Assembly (NCBI GenBank): GCA_037783415.1
Contig: JAZGTN010000029.1
Span: forward strand, 3,677,501 to 3,741,500
Reading direction: 5' to 3'
Length of the DNA: 64,000 nucleotides
Source of the DNA: Leptasterias polaris
Taxonomy: Eukaryota; Echinodermata; Asteroidea; Forcipulatida; Asteriidae
Numbering within the stretch: position 1 is the first letter of the stretch; each line of letters opens with the position of its first letter. The notes beneath the pieces were generated by a model. It saw only the letters and a list, made by a program, of their open reading frames with translations. It did no database searches and was not told the origin of the DNA. Made by a program: the position numbers and the translations under genes. Below, in pieces: positions 22,573 through 32,266 of the stretch.

Positions 22573-24012
22573 TTATATAATAGAGTACAGCGATTTCGTA
22601 TTTTGTAGGCAGTTGAAGAAGACTTTCTCAACGGATACCTGCTTAATTGTGGCTATTTCGTAGGCTACTAGTTTGGCCATTGTCGGATTGCTGGAGTGGA
22701 CTGCATGCCCCCTATTTCGTGGAGGAAAGTATGGTGCGTCGGTCTCGAGTAGAAGACGATTTAAAGGAATATTTTTTGCTACATCCCTGGGGCCATTGAC
22801 ACCCCAGGCAACGATCATTGTGAGTCCAACATACAAATTTGGAAAATGTGAACACCACGTTCGTGCTCCCTCCCCATCCCCAGTGTAACAGTGGAGGTGT
22901 ATTCTCCAATCCGTGGGCAGTATCTCACACGTGATTTGGAAGCAATCCTCTTCAGCATCCCGACAATGGATAATCACGGGTTTACGTTCTTCAACTGCTA
23001 ATTTTAAAAGGCGCCTAAAGACCAGTTGCTGATTCAATTTGTGTTTATAATGGTAACCCGAATAATCTAAGCCGATCTCCCCAAGGGCGAAAACCTTCGG
23101 GTGCTGCATCAATTGTTCTATGGTTTGGAATGACTCTTGGTTGAATTTAGTGGCTTGTTTAGGGTGTGCTCCGACCGCCGCGTATACCAGATCGTCCGTC
23201 ACAATCTCTGTCCACCACTCGTCGTCCTTCAGAGTTTCCTGGTCGCAAAAAACAGCAACACAACCAGCAAATCCCGTAGTGTCTATGTCTTCTCCCTGGA
23301 AAAACTTAGCCAGTGTTCCCTTGCGATGATACTTGTTGAGTAACCTGTCGACATGACAATGGGCGTCAATGAACTCAGTGGTCGGCAGAGTGGTCATCCT
23401 GGGTGTAGGGACTAGCAGCAATAGGCTTTGTAGCGTCCTCCAGTGAAGCACCGAGGAGAGACGCGTGGGGAACTGCAGATTTCGTTCTCGTAACGGGGGC
23501 AGTCCGACAAACTCGTCGTATGCGTCCCACACGCGTATCTCCTCAGGGCTAAACGTCGAAACCTCGTCGCCCAACTGACGCCGGACAACGAAATTTACCA
23601 ACTCCCCGGCGGACGACAACTCCAACCTGGAACAGACGTGATGCACAAATCCGTCAAGTCGTTCCGCCAGTTCCGGAAGATGGTCCCCGTTGTATGGGCC
23701 GTGCAGATCCACGTGCAGGGCGATATCCCATCGCTGGCATTTCCAACATGTAGCCAGAGGGAACAGAAACCACCAACCATCTTTGGAGATGTGGTACCTG
23801 ATGACGTGCCGCCTTAGCTTATTGGTCTTCATCCAGCACTCTGGTTGTGGGCACAGCTGCTGGTGTTTTTGCGGGCAAGAGGTAGCTCCGGTTGGGACGA
23901 TCCAGGTAGCGTCTCTGGCTGATTGGATGGAGGTAGCGTCTCCGGTTGAATGGATGGTCCAGGTAGCGTCTCCTGTATTACTTGAATGTTTGATTGCCGA
24001 AAACCGCCCCAA
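22573..24012 (-). CDS. TatD-family nuclease in pol position, unit 1 (479-residue open frame)
   Basis: The frame opens with RT-leader residues (DLGRFSAIKHSSNTGDA, as at the pol start of Gypsy elements). It runs through a short repeat and then a Cys/His segment (C54-x4-C59-x9-H69-x4-H74; also C89 and C92). Residues 100-210 are unassigned. A complete TatD domain follows (213-479). The metal-binding residues are present: DAHCH (H218, H220), E312 in LGEIGLDYS, H349 in IIHCRD, H374 in HLHCYTG and D425 in LLETDAPY. TatD enzymes are divalent-metal DNases of the amidohydrolase fold. The listed start is TTG. The first ATG is residue 61 (23832) and cuts the Cys/His motif, so the protein may be made by readthrough, a non-ATG start or splicing. 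There are no stops or frameshifts. It resembles animal TATDN2-like proteins. Confidence 0.9.
   Translation of the reverse strand: MGRFSAIKHSSNTGDATWTIHSTGDATSIQSARDATWIVPTGATSCPQKHQQLCPQPECWMKTNKLRRHVIRYHISKDGWWFLFPLATCWKCQRWDIALHVDLHGPYNGDHLPELAERLDGFVHHVCSRLELSSAGELVNFVVRRQLGDEVSTFSPEEIRVWDAYDEFVGLPPLRERNLQFPTRLSSVLHWRTLQSLLLLVPTPRMTTLPTTEFIDAHCHVDRLLNKYHRKGTLAKFFQGEDIDTTGFAGCVAVFCDQETLKDDEWWTEIVTDDLVYAAVGAHPKQATKFNQESFQTIEQLMQHPKVFALGEIGLDYSGYHYKHKLNQQLVFRRLLKLAVEERKPVIIHCRDAEEDCFQITCEILPTDWRIHLHCYTGDGEGARTWCSHFPNLYVGLTMIVAWGVNGPRDVAKNIPLNRLLLETDAPYFPPRNRGHAVHSSNPTMAKLVAYEIATIKQVSVEKVFFNCLQNTKSLYSII
23880..23973 (-). repeat. 27-30-bp degenerate repeat at the pol/TatD junction, unit 1
   Basis: GAGACGCTACCT recurs three times, spaced 30 and 27 bp, with a fourth truncated GGAGCTACCTC. 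Each copy encodes GDAT or RDAT. The first GGAGAC-GCT is the end of the retained RT-leader (TGDA), so the repeats sit exactly at the fusion point. Confidence 0.85.
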
Positions 24013-24331
24013 GTCAGTATCATTTTCAGAAAATGGACATTAGCTAACTGATTTGATTGGTGAGAAGTTAAGTGTTCCCGAGGTCTGTTACATAATTCTG
24101 AAACATGTTTAGGAATTTTATTAACTTGTCGTACATCCATTTCTAACTGAGGGTCGCCCAGCGAGCACCGGACTTCCCCAAGGGGATTGTCATTTTTGTT
24201 GTTGGGCGTACCACTTTCAATACGGCGGGGTTGCCCAGCGAGCACCGGACTTCCCCATGTGAACCATCCGCACTAAGAACATGCTCACCACTAGGCATTA
24301 CACAGTCAATTTCCTCTGCCCTTCCAATCAC
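24013..24331 (-). pseudogene. Remnant of the protease-RT linker, unit 1
   Basis: Recognisable pieces lie in different frames: IGRAEEIDCV (24300s), then VNKIPKHVSELCNRPREHLT, then FSENDTDLG, the last in the TatD frame. Together they match the usual linker of Gypsy polyproteins. At least two frameshifts separate them, and a TAA precedes the last piece. A 24-bp sequence (half GCCCAGCGAGC, half ACCGGACTTCCCC) is duplicated at 24157-24180 and 24233-24256. Confidence 0.7.
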
Positions 24332-25095
24332 GTGACCTTTTTTAGATGTACATATATATTACTATCATTACGGAGGCATATATTACATGTCGTAGCCAAG
24401 TTTGTACATGAATTTTGGTCCAAAGAAACTAGTGCATACGGTATTACAATCCCTTTATGGCACGCTTCCGGACCACGGATTAGAAATGTTTTATTCGATG
24501 GAGTGGAGAAATTGACCTTGGCAATAATTTCCGTGTTGGGAGGGACAACCACTTTCCTTGACAGTGATACTCTTTGAACAGAATATTTCTCATTTAAATT
24601 GTTTCTCATCTGTGCAAAAATGTTGTGACCACTAAGGTTTAATGTATCCTCCATTAGATTGATTACACCGGAATGCGCTTTCAGGAAGTCTAGCCCCAAT
24701 ATAAATGAATCCTCAATAGGAGCTACTAGTAATTAGTCCCATTCGTAATTTTGATCGCCGATGACTAAGGGTACATTTGAAAACTTGTTGGCAATTATTT
24801 GACTGCCCTTTCCAGCCCCTCTAAGTAACACATGTTCACCCGGCGTTTTGGGATGCCGTATCTTATCAAAGAGGTCATTGCTCATTATAGACACTTGCGA
24901 TGCAGTGTCCACCACAGCTTGTGTATTTATACCTTGAACTCTGATAGGGATTACCAAACTTATACCGGGGTTGTTAGACAACTGAATTTCGTGAATTACT
25001 GGTGACGTTTGACTAACGTTGAAATCGGTGGGCAAACGTTTTGATTGGCCTATGGGTTCCAAGTTCACCGATTGTTGGCCGGCACAATCGGTCAC
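24328..25095 (-). pseudogene. Retropepsin-like protease, broken, unit 1
   Basis: An aspartic protease frame entered by -1 frameshift from gag. The active-site region reads AVVDTASQVSIMS, with DTA in place of the canonical D-T/S-G, followed by the flap region and SFILGLDFLKAHSG. A single in-frame TAA (24733-24735) interrupts it between NYEWD and LLVAPIEDS. A 1-base shift in an A-run near 24333 ends the second half. Both defects are present in unit 2, so they predate the duplication. The normal job of the protease is to cut Gag-Pol during particle maturation. Confidence 0.85.
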
Positions 25096-25107
25096 TATTG
25101 GTTTAAA
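25069..25107 (-). promoter_or_regulatory. -1 ribosomal frameshift signal at the gag end, unit 1
   Basis: Slippery heptamer TTTAAAC (25107-25101) is read in the gag frame as T-TTA-AAC, the canonical X-XXY-YYZ. The gag stop TAG follows one codon later. After an 8-nt spacer (CAATAGTG), the sequence ACCGATTGT-GCCGGCCA-ACAATCGGT forms a perfect 9-bp stem with an 8-nt loop. The protease frame is exactly -1. The loop GGCC could pair with GGCC about 20 nt downstream as a pseudoknot (inference). Confidence 0.85.
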
Positions 25108-26843
25108 GTAGGTTGTTGTGTTGTGCGAATTGGTGATGTAGGGCGGGAAGTAATATTATGGGGGCATTCCCTGGCAAAGTGTCCTATCTCATTACATTTG
25201 TAACACCGCTGCCTAGTGGGGGATGCAGGCGGTGATGGGCCACGGTAAGGTGACGAACTCCGCCTCGGCGGAGGACTACGGCTACGACCTAAGCGGTCTG
25301 ATATGGGTGTAATTGTACGAGGAGTCGGGGACTCGGTTCTGCCACGTACACTTGAGGTATAGATCGCAGGTTTAACGTTCGTTTCCTTTAAACAGGTTAA
25401 TAGTTCACGAATATTTGTATTCATCTCTGACCAGTCGAAGTGAATATCGACATTATCTTTACCAGTCTGTCGCACTTGAATTTGTTGGACACTTGGTTGC
25501 GTATCAACAGGGGGTCGATCGTTAAAGGAAACGTGCCTAACCCGCGATCTTCCCTGGCGTGACAATAACTTGTGATTGTGGGTGGCTGTTTGCGCGTATT
25601 GAACAGCTTGGTTAAGTGTTTGTGGGTCTCGGAAGAGAGCTAGTTCCGCAGCTTCAACATTATTACAACCCTTCAAAAACGCTTCCCTTGCCAGAGTTTC
25701 AAACACATCCGTGTTTGCAGTGGGATAGGCGCGAGTGGCTTTCTGTCTCACTCGCTGTCCAAACTCTTCCAAGGTTTCGTCCTCATTTTGTCGAATTGTG
25801 GCAAGTTCTGCCCTACTAATTATCGGGTCTTTGGTTTTTCCAAACATCTTACGTAATTGGTCCCTACTGAGCTTAAAACTGCGCCTAATTGTAGGTTCTT
25901 GCCAGGTGTAACTCTCTAAAGCTTTACCGGTAAGCGCCCCCACCAACTGTACGAGTTTAGTACTCTCATCCCACCTGCAACACTCTGCCATTATTTCGAA
26001 TTTGGTGACAAACGCATGAAAATCAGTTGACCCATTGTATGGGGCCAATTTTGGTACGTTTTTCACGGCAGCATTGTTAGAACTGGATGAAGATACTACC
26101 CCCGATATATTCTGGGCTAATGGTTGTATTACGTCAGCCAATGTAGGGGTTGCATTGTTTGTCTGCAGTGCAGCGTTTGGCTTTTGTTCTGCGGGCGGGG
26201 TGATTTGACTGGGCGTGGCAGAGATTCCAAAAGGCATACCGGGTTCTTGTTCAGTTTTGATTTGTGGCGCGTGCTTATTGTTTTCGCTTTGTTGTTTAGT
26301 AGCCTGTGGTTTCTTTTCACCATTAGTGTTGGAATGCATTGTGTTTAGAATATGAGCAGGTAATGGTGGAGCTTTTTCTCCGATGGCTTTGAGAGTAGCA
26401 TCTATCATATTGTCCCCTGTACTTGGAACTTCTTTTGTTCCCCCAGTAGCTGAAAGTTGCTTTTTTGGGGTTTGGTCTACTTTGAGCTCGAGATTTGATA
26501 TTTTGGAAGAATTTACTTCCATTGCTTTCACCATCATTTCCATCTGTTTTGTGAGCAAAGTGACAGCATGCGACAATTGTGCAATATCTGCCTGGTCATT
26601 TTGATCAGTTGGGGGTGTTACGATATATTCTAATATCAACAGTTTCTTTTCTGTGAGTTCATTTAGCTTAGTTTGCAGGGCAGGGTGGTCATGAAAAGTA
26701 TCAATTGTTACCAATGGACCCAGCTCTTCTCTTTTTGAAACTATGATTTGGGCAAACTTGACCCCTATCCCTGGTAAAGTAGTTAGTTCTTTTACGGATG
26801 CTTTGTTGATATTTATGGCCATGGTTTGAATATAGTACGCCAA
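25095..26843 (-). CDS. Gag with helix-hairpin-helix and CCHC knuckle, unit 1 (582 aa)
   Basis: Structural protein of an LTR retroelement, forming the particle and binding RNA. Residues about 8-60 (ININKASVKELTTLPGIGVKFAQIIVSKRE) are a ComEA-like helix-hairpin-helix, a DNA-binding fold. About 75-270 are a Gln/Asn/Pro-rich linker. About 270-430 are the capsid-like region (KLAPYNGSTDFHAFVTKFEIMAECC, then LVQLVGALTGKALESY). An Arg/Ser/Pro stretch (SRSPPPRRSSSPYRGPSPP) precedes the zinc knuckle C547-x2-C550-x4-H555-x4-C560. It ends QPTLNQ-stop beside the frameshift site. The leader from the 5' LTR is 771 bp. A second ATG at residue 8 could be the real start. The frame is fully open. Unit 2 differs at ESYTW/ESYAW. 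Confidence 0.92.
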   Translation of the reverse strand: MAYYIQTMAININKASVKELTTLPGIGVKFAQIIVSKREELGPLVTIDTFHDHPALQTKLNELTEKKLLILEYIVTPPTDQNDQADIAQLSHAVTLLTKQMEMMVKAMEVNSSKISNLELKVDQTPKKQLSATGGTKEVPSTGDNMIDATLKAIGEKAPPLPAHILNTMHSNTNGEKKPQATKQQSENNKHAPQIKTEQEPGMPFGISATPSQITPPAEQKPNAALQTNNATPTLADVIQPLAQNISGVVSSSSSNNAAVKNVPKLAPYNGSTDFHAFVTKFEIMAECCRWDESTKLVQLVGALTGKALESYTWQEPTIRRSFKLSRDQLRKMFGKTKDPIISRAELATIRQNEDETLEEFGQRVRQKATRAYPTANTDVFETLAREAFLKGCNNVEAAELALFRDPQTLNQAVQYAQTATHNHKLLSRQGRSRVRHVSFNDRPPVDTQPSVQQIQVRQTGKDNVDIHFDWSEMNTNIRELLTCLKETNVKPAIYTSSVRGRTESPTPRTITPISDRLGRSRSPPPRRSSSPYRGPSPPASPTRQRCYKCNEIGHFARECPHNITSRPTSPIRTTQQPTLNQ

Positions 26844-27614
26844 GAGTTACAGTACATGTATCGATAAATAACAAATAAAGGGGAATATATCAAATCTGCT
26901 ACAAAGTCTATAATTATAGACAGTCACTTTTACGTTAACTGTTAACGCCTTCTGCTGGCAGTGACGCCCAGCAGTTTGTCCAGATAACAGTTAGAAAAAA
27001 CTTTTTGGCGAGACCAAAAATGAACATTATAGTTCCTCCGCTTTTGTTATAAAACGCACCACGCAATGCAATGCAAAAATAGCAGAATCTTGAGCATGTA
27101 TCAATACAAATACAAAATTACAAAGCTCAGGAATGACACAATATTATTTTACTTCATCCTATTTGGGATGCCGACAAATTCAACAGGAGCCGAGAATGCC
27201 GACAAAATGTAAAACTTTTCACAATGTCAACCAATGTTGACAGGAACAATTTGACACAAAAATGGCACCAAAATGTTAATGAATTGAAATGAGCATTTCC
27301 GACCAACACCGATAATTTCGACGAGCTCGAAAATGTTTTGGGCAACAATGTCAAAAATGTCACCAAAGTGTTGATGAATTGAAATTACCACTTCCGACCA
27401 ACGCCGATAATTTCGACAAGCTTAGAAATGTTTTTTTTTATTTTATTTTTTTTATTTAAATACTAACTGTAAATACCAATTGAAAATTTTCACAAATAAT
27501 GTGTTCTTTTTAACTGGAAAAATGGTGACAAGTTTTTGCAAAATAATACCTCAAGGTTGACTAGACGTATGGGTGGCTTGCACGCAAACTATAGGAGTTT
27601 ATCCTCGTCGCCAA

Positions 27615-27837
27615 TGTTGTATTCTGCGTACAACTGGTACAAGGGGGTGAGTCGAGAGTCTCGTGCACGGAGAGAAGAACAGGACTGGCAGGTCAAGTAA
27701 GTTTCGGTGCAGGATTCAGACTGCCGGCCTCGTGGCCAGCCCGCTAAAGCTGGCCACTCATGCCGTCAAGCCTCGCTGATTTATTACATAATACATGTGT
27801 ACAAATACAATAACATTCACAGGCCGTAATCACCACA
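27615..27837 (-). repeat. LTR, middle copy, shared by both units
   Basis: A 223-bp LTR identical in extent to the outer two. It serves as 5' LTR of unit 1 and 3' LTR of unit 2. It is not flanked by its own target duplication. Confidence 0.95.
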
Positions 27838-27995
27838 TTCCTCCCTATCATATTTTTTTGGAGATGGAAATACAGTGTCAAATGTCAAATAATGTTTTTA
27901 CACCTAATCAAAATTTGTGTATCAAACATACAATCACTATCGTGAATTTTGAAATTTGAATAAATTAATGGATTTAATTTAAATTAATACGAGAG

Positions 27996-29435
27996 TTATA
28001 TAATAGAGTACAGCGATTTCGTATTTTGTAGGCAGTTGAAGAAGACTTTCTCAACGGATACCTGCTTAATTGTGGCTATTTCGTAGGCTACTAGTTTGGC
28101 CATTGTCGGATTGCTGGAGTGGACTGCATGCCCCCTATTTCGTGGAGGAAAGTATGGTGCGTCGGTCTCGAGTAGAAGACGATTTAAAGGAATATTTTTT
28201 GCTACATCCCTGGGGCCATTGACACCCCAGGCAACGATCATTGTGAGTCCAACATACAAATTTGAAAAATGTGAACACCACGTTCGTGCTCCCTCCCCAT
28301 CCCCAGTGTAACAGTGGAGGTGTATTCTCCAATCCGTGGGCAGTATCTCACACGTGATTTGGAAGCAATCCTCTTCAGCATCCCGACAATGGATAATCAC
28401 GGGTTTACGTTCTTCAACTGCTAATTTTAAAAGGCGCCTAAAGACCAGTTGCTGATTCAATTTGTGTTTATAATGGTAACCCGAATAATCTAAGCCGATC
28501 TCCCCAAGGGCGAAAACCTTCGGGTGCTGCATCAATTGTTCTATGGTTTGGAATGACTCTTGGTTGAATTTAGTGGCTTGTTTAGGGTGTGCTCCGACCG
28601 CCGCGTATACCAGATCGTCCGTCACAATCTCTGTCCACCACTCGTCGTCCTTCAGAGTTTCCTGGTCGCAAAAAACAGCAACACAACCAGCAAATCCCGT
28701 AGTGTCTATGTCTTCTCCCTGGAAAAACTTAGCCAGTGTTCCCTTGCGATGATACTTGTTGAGTAACCTGTCGACATGACAATGGGCGTCAATGAACTCA
28801 GTGGTCGGCAGAGTGGTCATCCTGGGTGTAGGGACTAGCAGCAATAGGCTTTGTAGCGTCCTCCAGTGAAGCACCGAGGAGAGACGCGTGGGGAACTGCA
28901 GATTTCGTTCTCGTAACGGGGGCAGTCCGACAAACTCGTCGTATGCGTCCCACACGCGTATCTCCTCAGGGCTAAACGTCGAAACCTCGTCGCCCAACTG
29001 ACGCCGGACAACGAAATTTACCAACTCCCCGGCGGACGACAACTCCAACCTGGAACAGACGTGATGCACAAATCCGTCAAGTCGTTCCGCCAGTTCCGGA
29101 AGATGGTCCCCGTTGTATGGGCCGTGCAGATCCACGTGCAGGGCGATATCCCATCGCTGGCATTTCCAACATGTAGCCAGAGGGAACAGAAACCACCAAC
29201 CATCTTTGGAGATGTGGTACCTGATGACGTGCCGCCTTAGCTTATTGGTCTTCATCCAGCACTCTGGTTGTGGGCACAGCTGCTGGTGTTTTTGCGGGCA
29301 AGAGGTAGCTCCGGTTGGGACGATCCAGGTAGCGTCTCTGGCTGATTGGATGGAGGTAGCGTCTCCGGTTGAATGGATGGTCCAGGTAGCGTCTCCTGTA
29401 TTACTTGAATGTTTGATTGCCGAAAACCGCCCCAA
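27996..29435 (-). CDS. TatD-family nuclease in pol position, unit 2
   Basis: Second copy of the 479-residue frame, offset 5423 bp. The only protein change I see is P391S (CSHFSNL for CSHFPNL). All TatD metal ligands and the Cys/His segment are kept. The repeat at the fusion point is at 29303-29396. Confidence 0.9.
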   Translation of the reverse strand: MGRFSAIKHSSNTGDATWTIHSTGDATSIQSARDATWIVPTGATSCPQKHQQLCPQPECWMKTNKLRRHVIRYHISKDGWWFLFPLATCWKCQRWDIALHVDLHGPYNGDHLPELAERLDGFVHHVCSRLELSSAGELVNFVVRRQLGDEVSTFSPEEIRVWDAYDEFVGLPPLRERNLQFPTRLSSVLHWRTLQSLLLLVPTPRMTTLPTTEFIDAHCHVDRLLNKYHRKGTLAKFFQGEDIDTTGFAGCVAVFCDQETLKDDEWWTEIVTDDLVYAAVGAHPKQATKFNQESFQTIEQLMQHPKVFALGEIGLDYSGYHYKHKLNQQLVFRRLLKLAVEERKPVIIHCRDAEEDCFQITCEILPTDWRIHLHCYTGDGEGARTWCSHFSNLYVGLTMIVAWGVNGPRDVAKNIPLNRLLLETDAPYFPPRNRGHAVHSSNPTMAKLVAYEIATIKQVSVEKVFFNCLQNTKSLYSII

Positions 29436-29750
29436 GTCAGTATCATTTTCAGAAAATGGACATTAGCTAACTGATTTGATTGGTGAGAAGTTAAGTGTTC
29501 CCGAGGTCTGTTACATAATTCTGAAACATGTTTAGGAATTTTATTAACTTGTCGTACATCCATTTCTAACTGAGGGTCGCCCAGCGAGCACCGGACTTCC
29601 CCAAGGGGATTGTCATTTTTGTTGTTGGGCGTACCACTTTCAATACGGCGGGGTTGCCCAGCGAGCACCGGACTTCCCCATGTGAACCATCCGCACTAAG
29701 AACATGCTCACCACTAGGCATTACACAGTCAATTTCCTCTGCCCTTCCAA

Positions 29751-30518
29751 TCACGTGACCTTTTTTAGATGTACATATATATTACTATCATTACGGAGGC
29801 ATATATTACATGTCGTAGCCAAGTTTGTACATGAATTTTGGTCCAAAGAAACTAGTGCATACGGTATTACAATCCCTTTATGGCACGCTTCCGGACCACG
29901 GATTAGAAATGTTTTATTCGATGGAGTGGAGAAATTGACCTTGGCAATAATTTCCGTGTTGGGAGGGACAACCACTTTCCTTGACAGTGATACTCTTTGA
30001 ACAGAATATTTCTCATTTAAATTGTTTCTCATCTGTGCAAAAATGTTGTGACCACTAAGGTTTAATGTATCCTCCATTAGATTGATTACACCGGAATGCG
30101 CTTTCAGGAAGTCTAGCCCCAATATAAATGAATCCTCAATAGGAGCTACTAGTAATTAGTCCCATTCGTAATTTTGATCGCCGATGACTAAGGGTACATT
30201 TGAAAACTTGTTGGCAATTATTTGACTGCCCTTTCCAGCCCCTCTAAGTAACACATGTTCACCCGGCGTTTTGGGATGCCGTATCTTATCAAAGAGGTCA
30301 TTGCTCATTATAGACACTTGCGATGCAGTGTCCACCACAGCTTGTGTATTTATACCTTGAACTCTGATAGGGATTACCAAACTTATACCGGGGTTGTTAG
30401 ACAACTGAATTTCGTGAATTACTGGTGACGTTTGACTAACGTTGAAATCGGTGGGCAAACGTTTTGATTGGCCTATGGGTTCCAAGTTCACCGATTGTTG
30501 GCCGGCACAATCGGTCAC
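29751..30518 (-). pseudogene. Broken protease, unit 2
   Basis: It has the same in-frame TAA (30156-30158) and the same A-run frameshift as unit 1. The linker remnant follows at about 29436-29754. Confidence 0.85.
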
Positions 30519-30530
30519 TATTGGTTTAAA
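30492..30530 (-). promoter_or_regulatory. -1 ribosomal frameshift signal, unit 2
   Basis: TTTAAAC at 30530-30524, an 8-nt spacer and the 9-bp stem are identical to unit 1. Confidence 0.85.
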
Positions 30531-32266
30531 GTAGGTTGTTGTGTTGTGCGAATTGGTGATGTAGGGCGGGAAGTAATATTATGGGGGCATTCCCTGGCAA
30601 AGTGTCCTATCTCATTACATTTGTAACACCGCTGCCTAGTGGGGGATGCAGGCGGTGATGGGCCACGGTAAGGTGACGAACTCCGCCTCGGCGGAGGACT
30701 ACGGCTACGACCTAAGCGGTCTGATATGGGTGTAATTGTACGAGGAGTCGGGGACTCGGTTCTGCCACGTACACTTGAGGTATAGATCGCAGGTTTAACG
30801 TTCGTTTCCTTTAAACAGGTTAATAGTTCACGAATATTTGTATTCATCTCTGACCAGTCGAAGTGAATATCGACATTATCTTTACCAGTCTGTCGCACTT
30901 GAATTTGTTGGACACTTGGTTGCGTATCAACAGGGGGTCGATCGTTAAAGGAAACGTGCCTAACCCGCGATCTTCCCTGGCGTGACAATAACTTGTGATT
31001 GTGGGTGGCTGTTTGCGCGTATTGAACAGCTTGGTTAAGTGTTTGTGGGTCTCGGAAGAGAGCTAGTTCCGCAGCTTCAACATTATTACAACCCTTCAAA
31101 AACGCTTCCCTTGCCAGAGTTTCAAACACATCCGTGTTTGCAGTGGGATAGGCGCGAGTGGCTTTCTGTCTCACTCGCTGTCCAAACTCTTCCAAGGTTT
31201 CGTCCTCATTTTGTCGAATTGTGGCAAGTTCTGCCCTACTAATTATCGGGTCTTTGGTTTTTCCAAACATCTTACGTAATTGGTCCCTACTGAGCTTAAA
31301 ACTGCGCCTAATTGTAGGTTCTTGCCAGGCGTAACTCTCTAAAGCTTTACCGGTAAGCGCCCCCACCAACTGTACGAGTTTAGTACTCTCATCCCACCTG
31401 CAACACTCTGCCATTATTTCGAATTTGGTGACAAACGCATGAAAATCAGTTGACCCATTGTATGGGGCCAATTTTGGTACGTTTTTCACGGCAGCATTGT
31501 TAGAACTGGATGAAGATACTACCCCCGATATATTCTGGGCTAATGGTTGTATTACGTCAGCCAATGTAGGGGTTGCATTGTTTGTCTGCAGTGCAGCGTT
31601 TGGCTTTTGTTCTGCGGGCGGGGTGATTTGACTGGGCGTGGCAGAGATTCCAAAAGGCATACCGGGTTCTTGTTCAGTTTTGATTTGTGGCGCGTGCTTA
31701 TTGTTTTCGCTTTGTTGTTTAGTAGCCTGTGGTTTCTTTTCACCATTAGTGTTGGAATGCATTGTGTTTAGAATATGAGCAGGTAATGGTGGAGCTTTTT
31801 CTCCGATGGCTTTGAGAGTAGCATCTATCATATTGTCCCCTGTACTTGGAACTTCTTTTGTTCCCCCAGTAGCTGAAAGTTGCTTTTTTGGGGTTTGGTC
31901 TACTTTGAGCTCGAGATTTGATATTTTGGAAGAATTTACTTCCATTGCTTTCACCATCATTTCCATCTGTTTTGTGAGCAAAGTGACAGCATGCGACAAT
32001 TGTGCAATATCTGCCTGGTCATTTTGATCAGTTGGGGGTGTTACGATATATTCTAATATCAACAGTTTCTTTTCTGTGAGTTCATTTAGCTTAGTTTGCA
32101 GGGCAGGGTGGTCATGAAAAGTATCAATTGTTACCAATGGACCCAGCTCTTCTCTTTTTGAAACTATGATTTGGGCAAACTTGACCCCTATCCCTGGTAA
32201 AGTAGTTAGTTCTTTTACGGATGCTTTGTTGATATTTATGGCCATGGTTTGAATATAGTACGCCAA
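30518..32266 (-). CDS. Gag with helix-hairpin-helix and CCHC knuckle, unit 2
   Basis: Second intact 582-aa Gag, with one visible residue difference from unit 1 (ESYAWQ for ESYTWQ). It has the same start, knuckle and end. Confidence 0.92.
   Translation of the reverse strand: MAYYIQTMAININKASVKELTTLPGIGVKFAQIIVSKREELGPLVTIDTFHDHPALQTKLNELTEKKLLILEYIVTPPTDQNDQADIAQLSHAVTLLTKQMEMMVKAMEVNSSKISNLELKVDQTPKKQLSATGGTKEVPSTGDNMIDATLKAIGEKAPPLPAHILNTMHSNTNGEKKPQATKQQSENNKHAPQIKTEQEPGMPFGISATPSQITPPAEQKPNAALQTNNATPTLADVIQPLAQNISGVVSSSSSNNAAVKNVPKLAPYNGSTDFHAFVTKFEIMAECCRWDESTKLVQLVGALTGKALESYAWQEPTIRRSFKLSRDQLRKMFGKTKDPIISRAELATIRQNEDETLEEFGQRVRQKATRAYPTANTDVFETLAREAFLKGCNNVEAAELALFRDPQTLNQAVQYAQTATHNHKLLSRQGRSRVRHVSFNDRPPVDTQPSVQQIQVRQTGKDNVDIHFDWSEMNTNIRELLTCLKETNVKPAIYTSSVRGRTESPTPRTITPISDRLGRSRSPPPRRSSSPYRGPSPPASPTRQRCYKCNEIGHFARECPHNITSRPTSPIRTTQQPTLNQ

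Noticed and set aside
22673..24043. Plus-strand open frames opposite TatD (for example 117 residues at 23690-24043)
   Set aside because: They are shadows of the TatD and linker reading frames with no domain, duplicated only because the element is duplicated.
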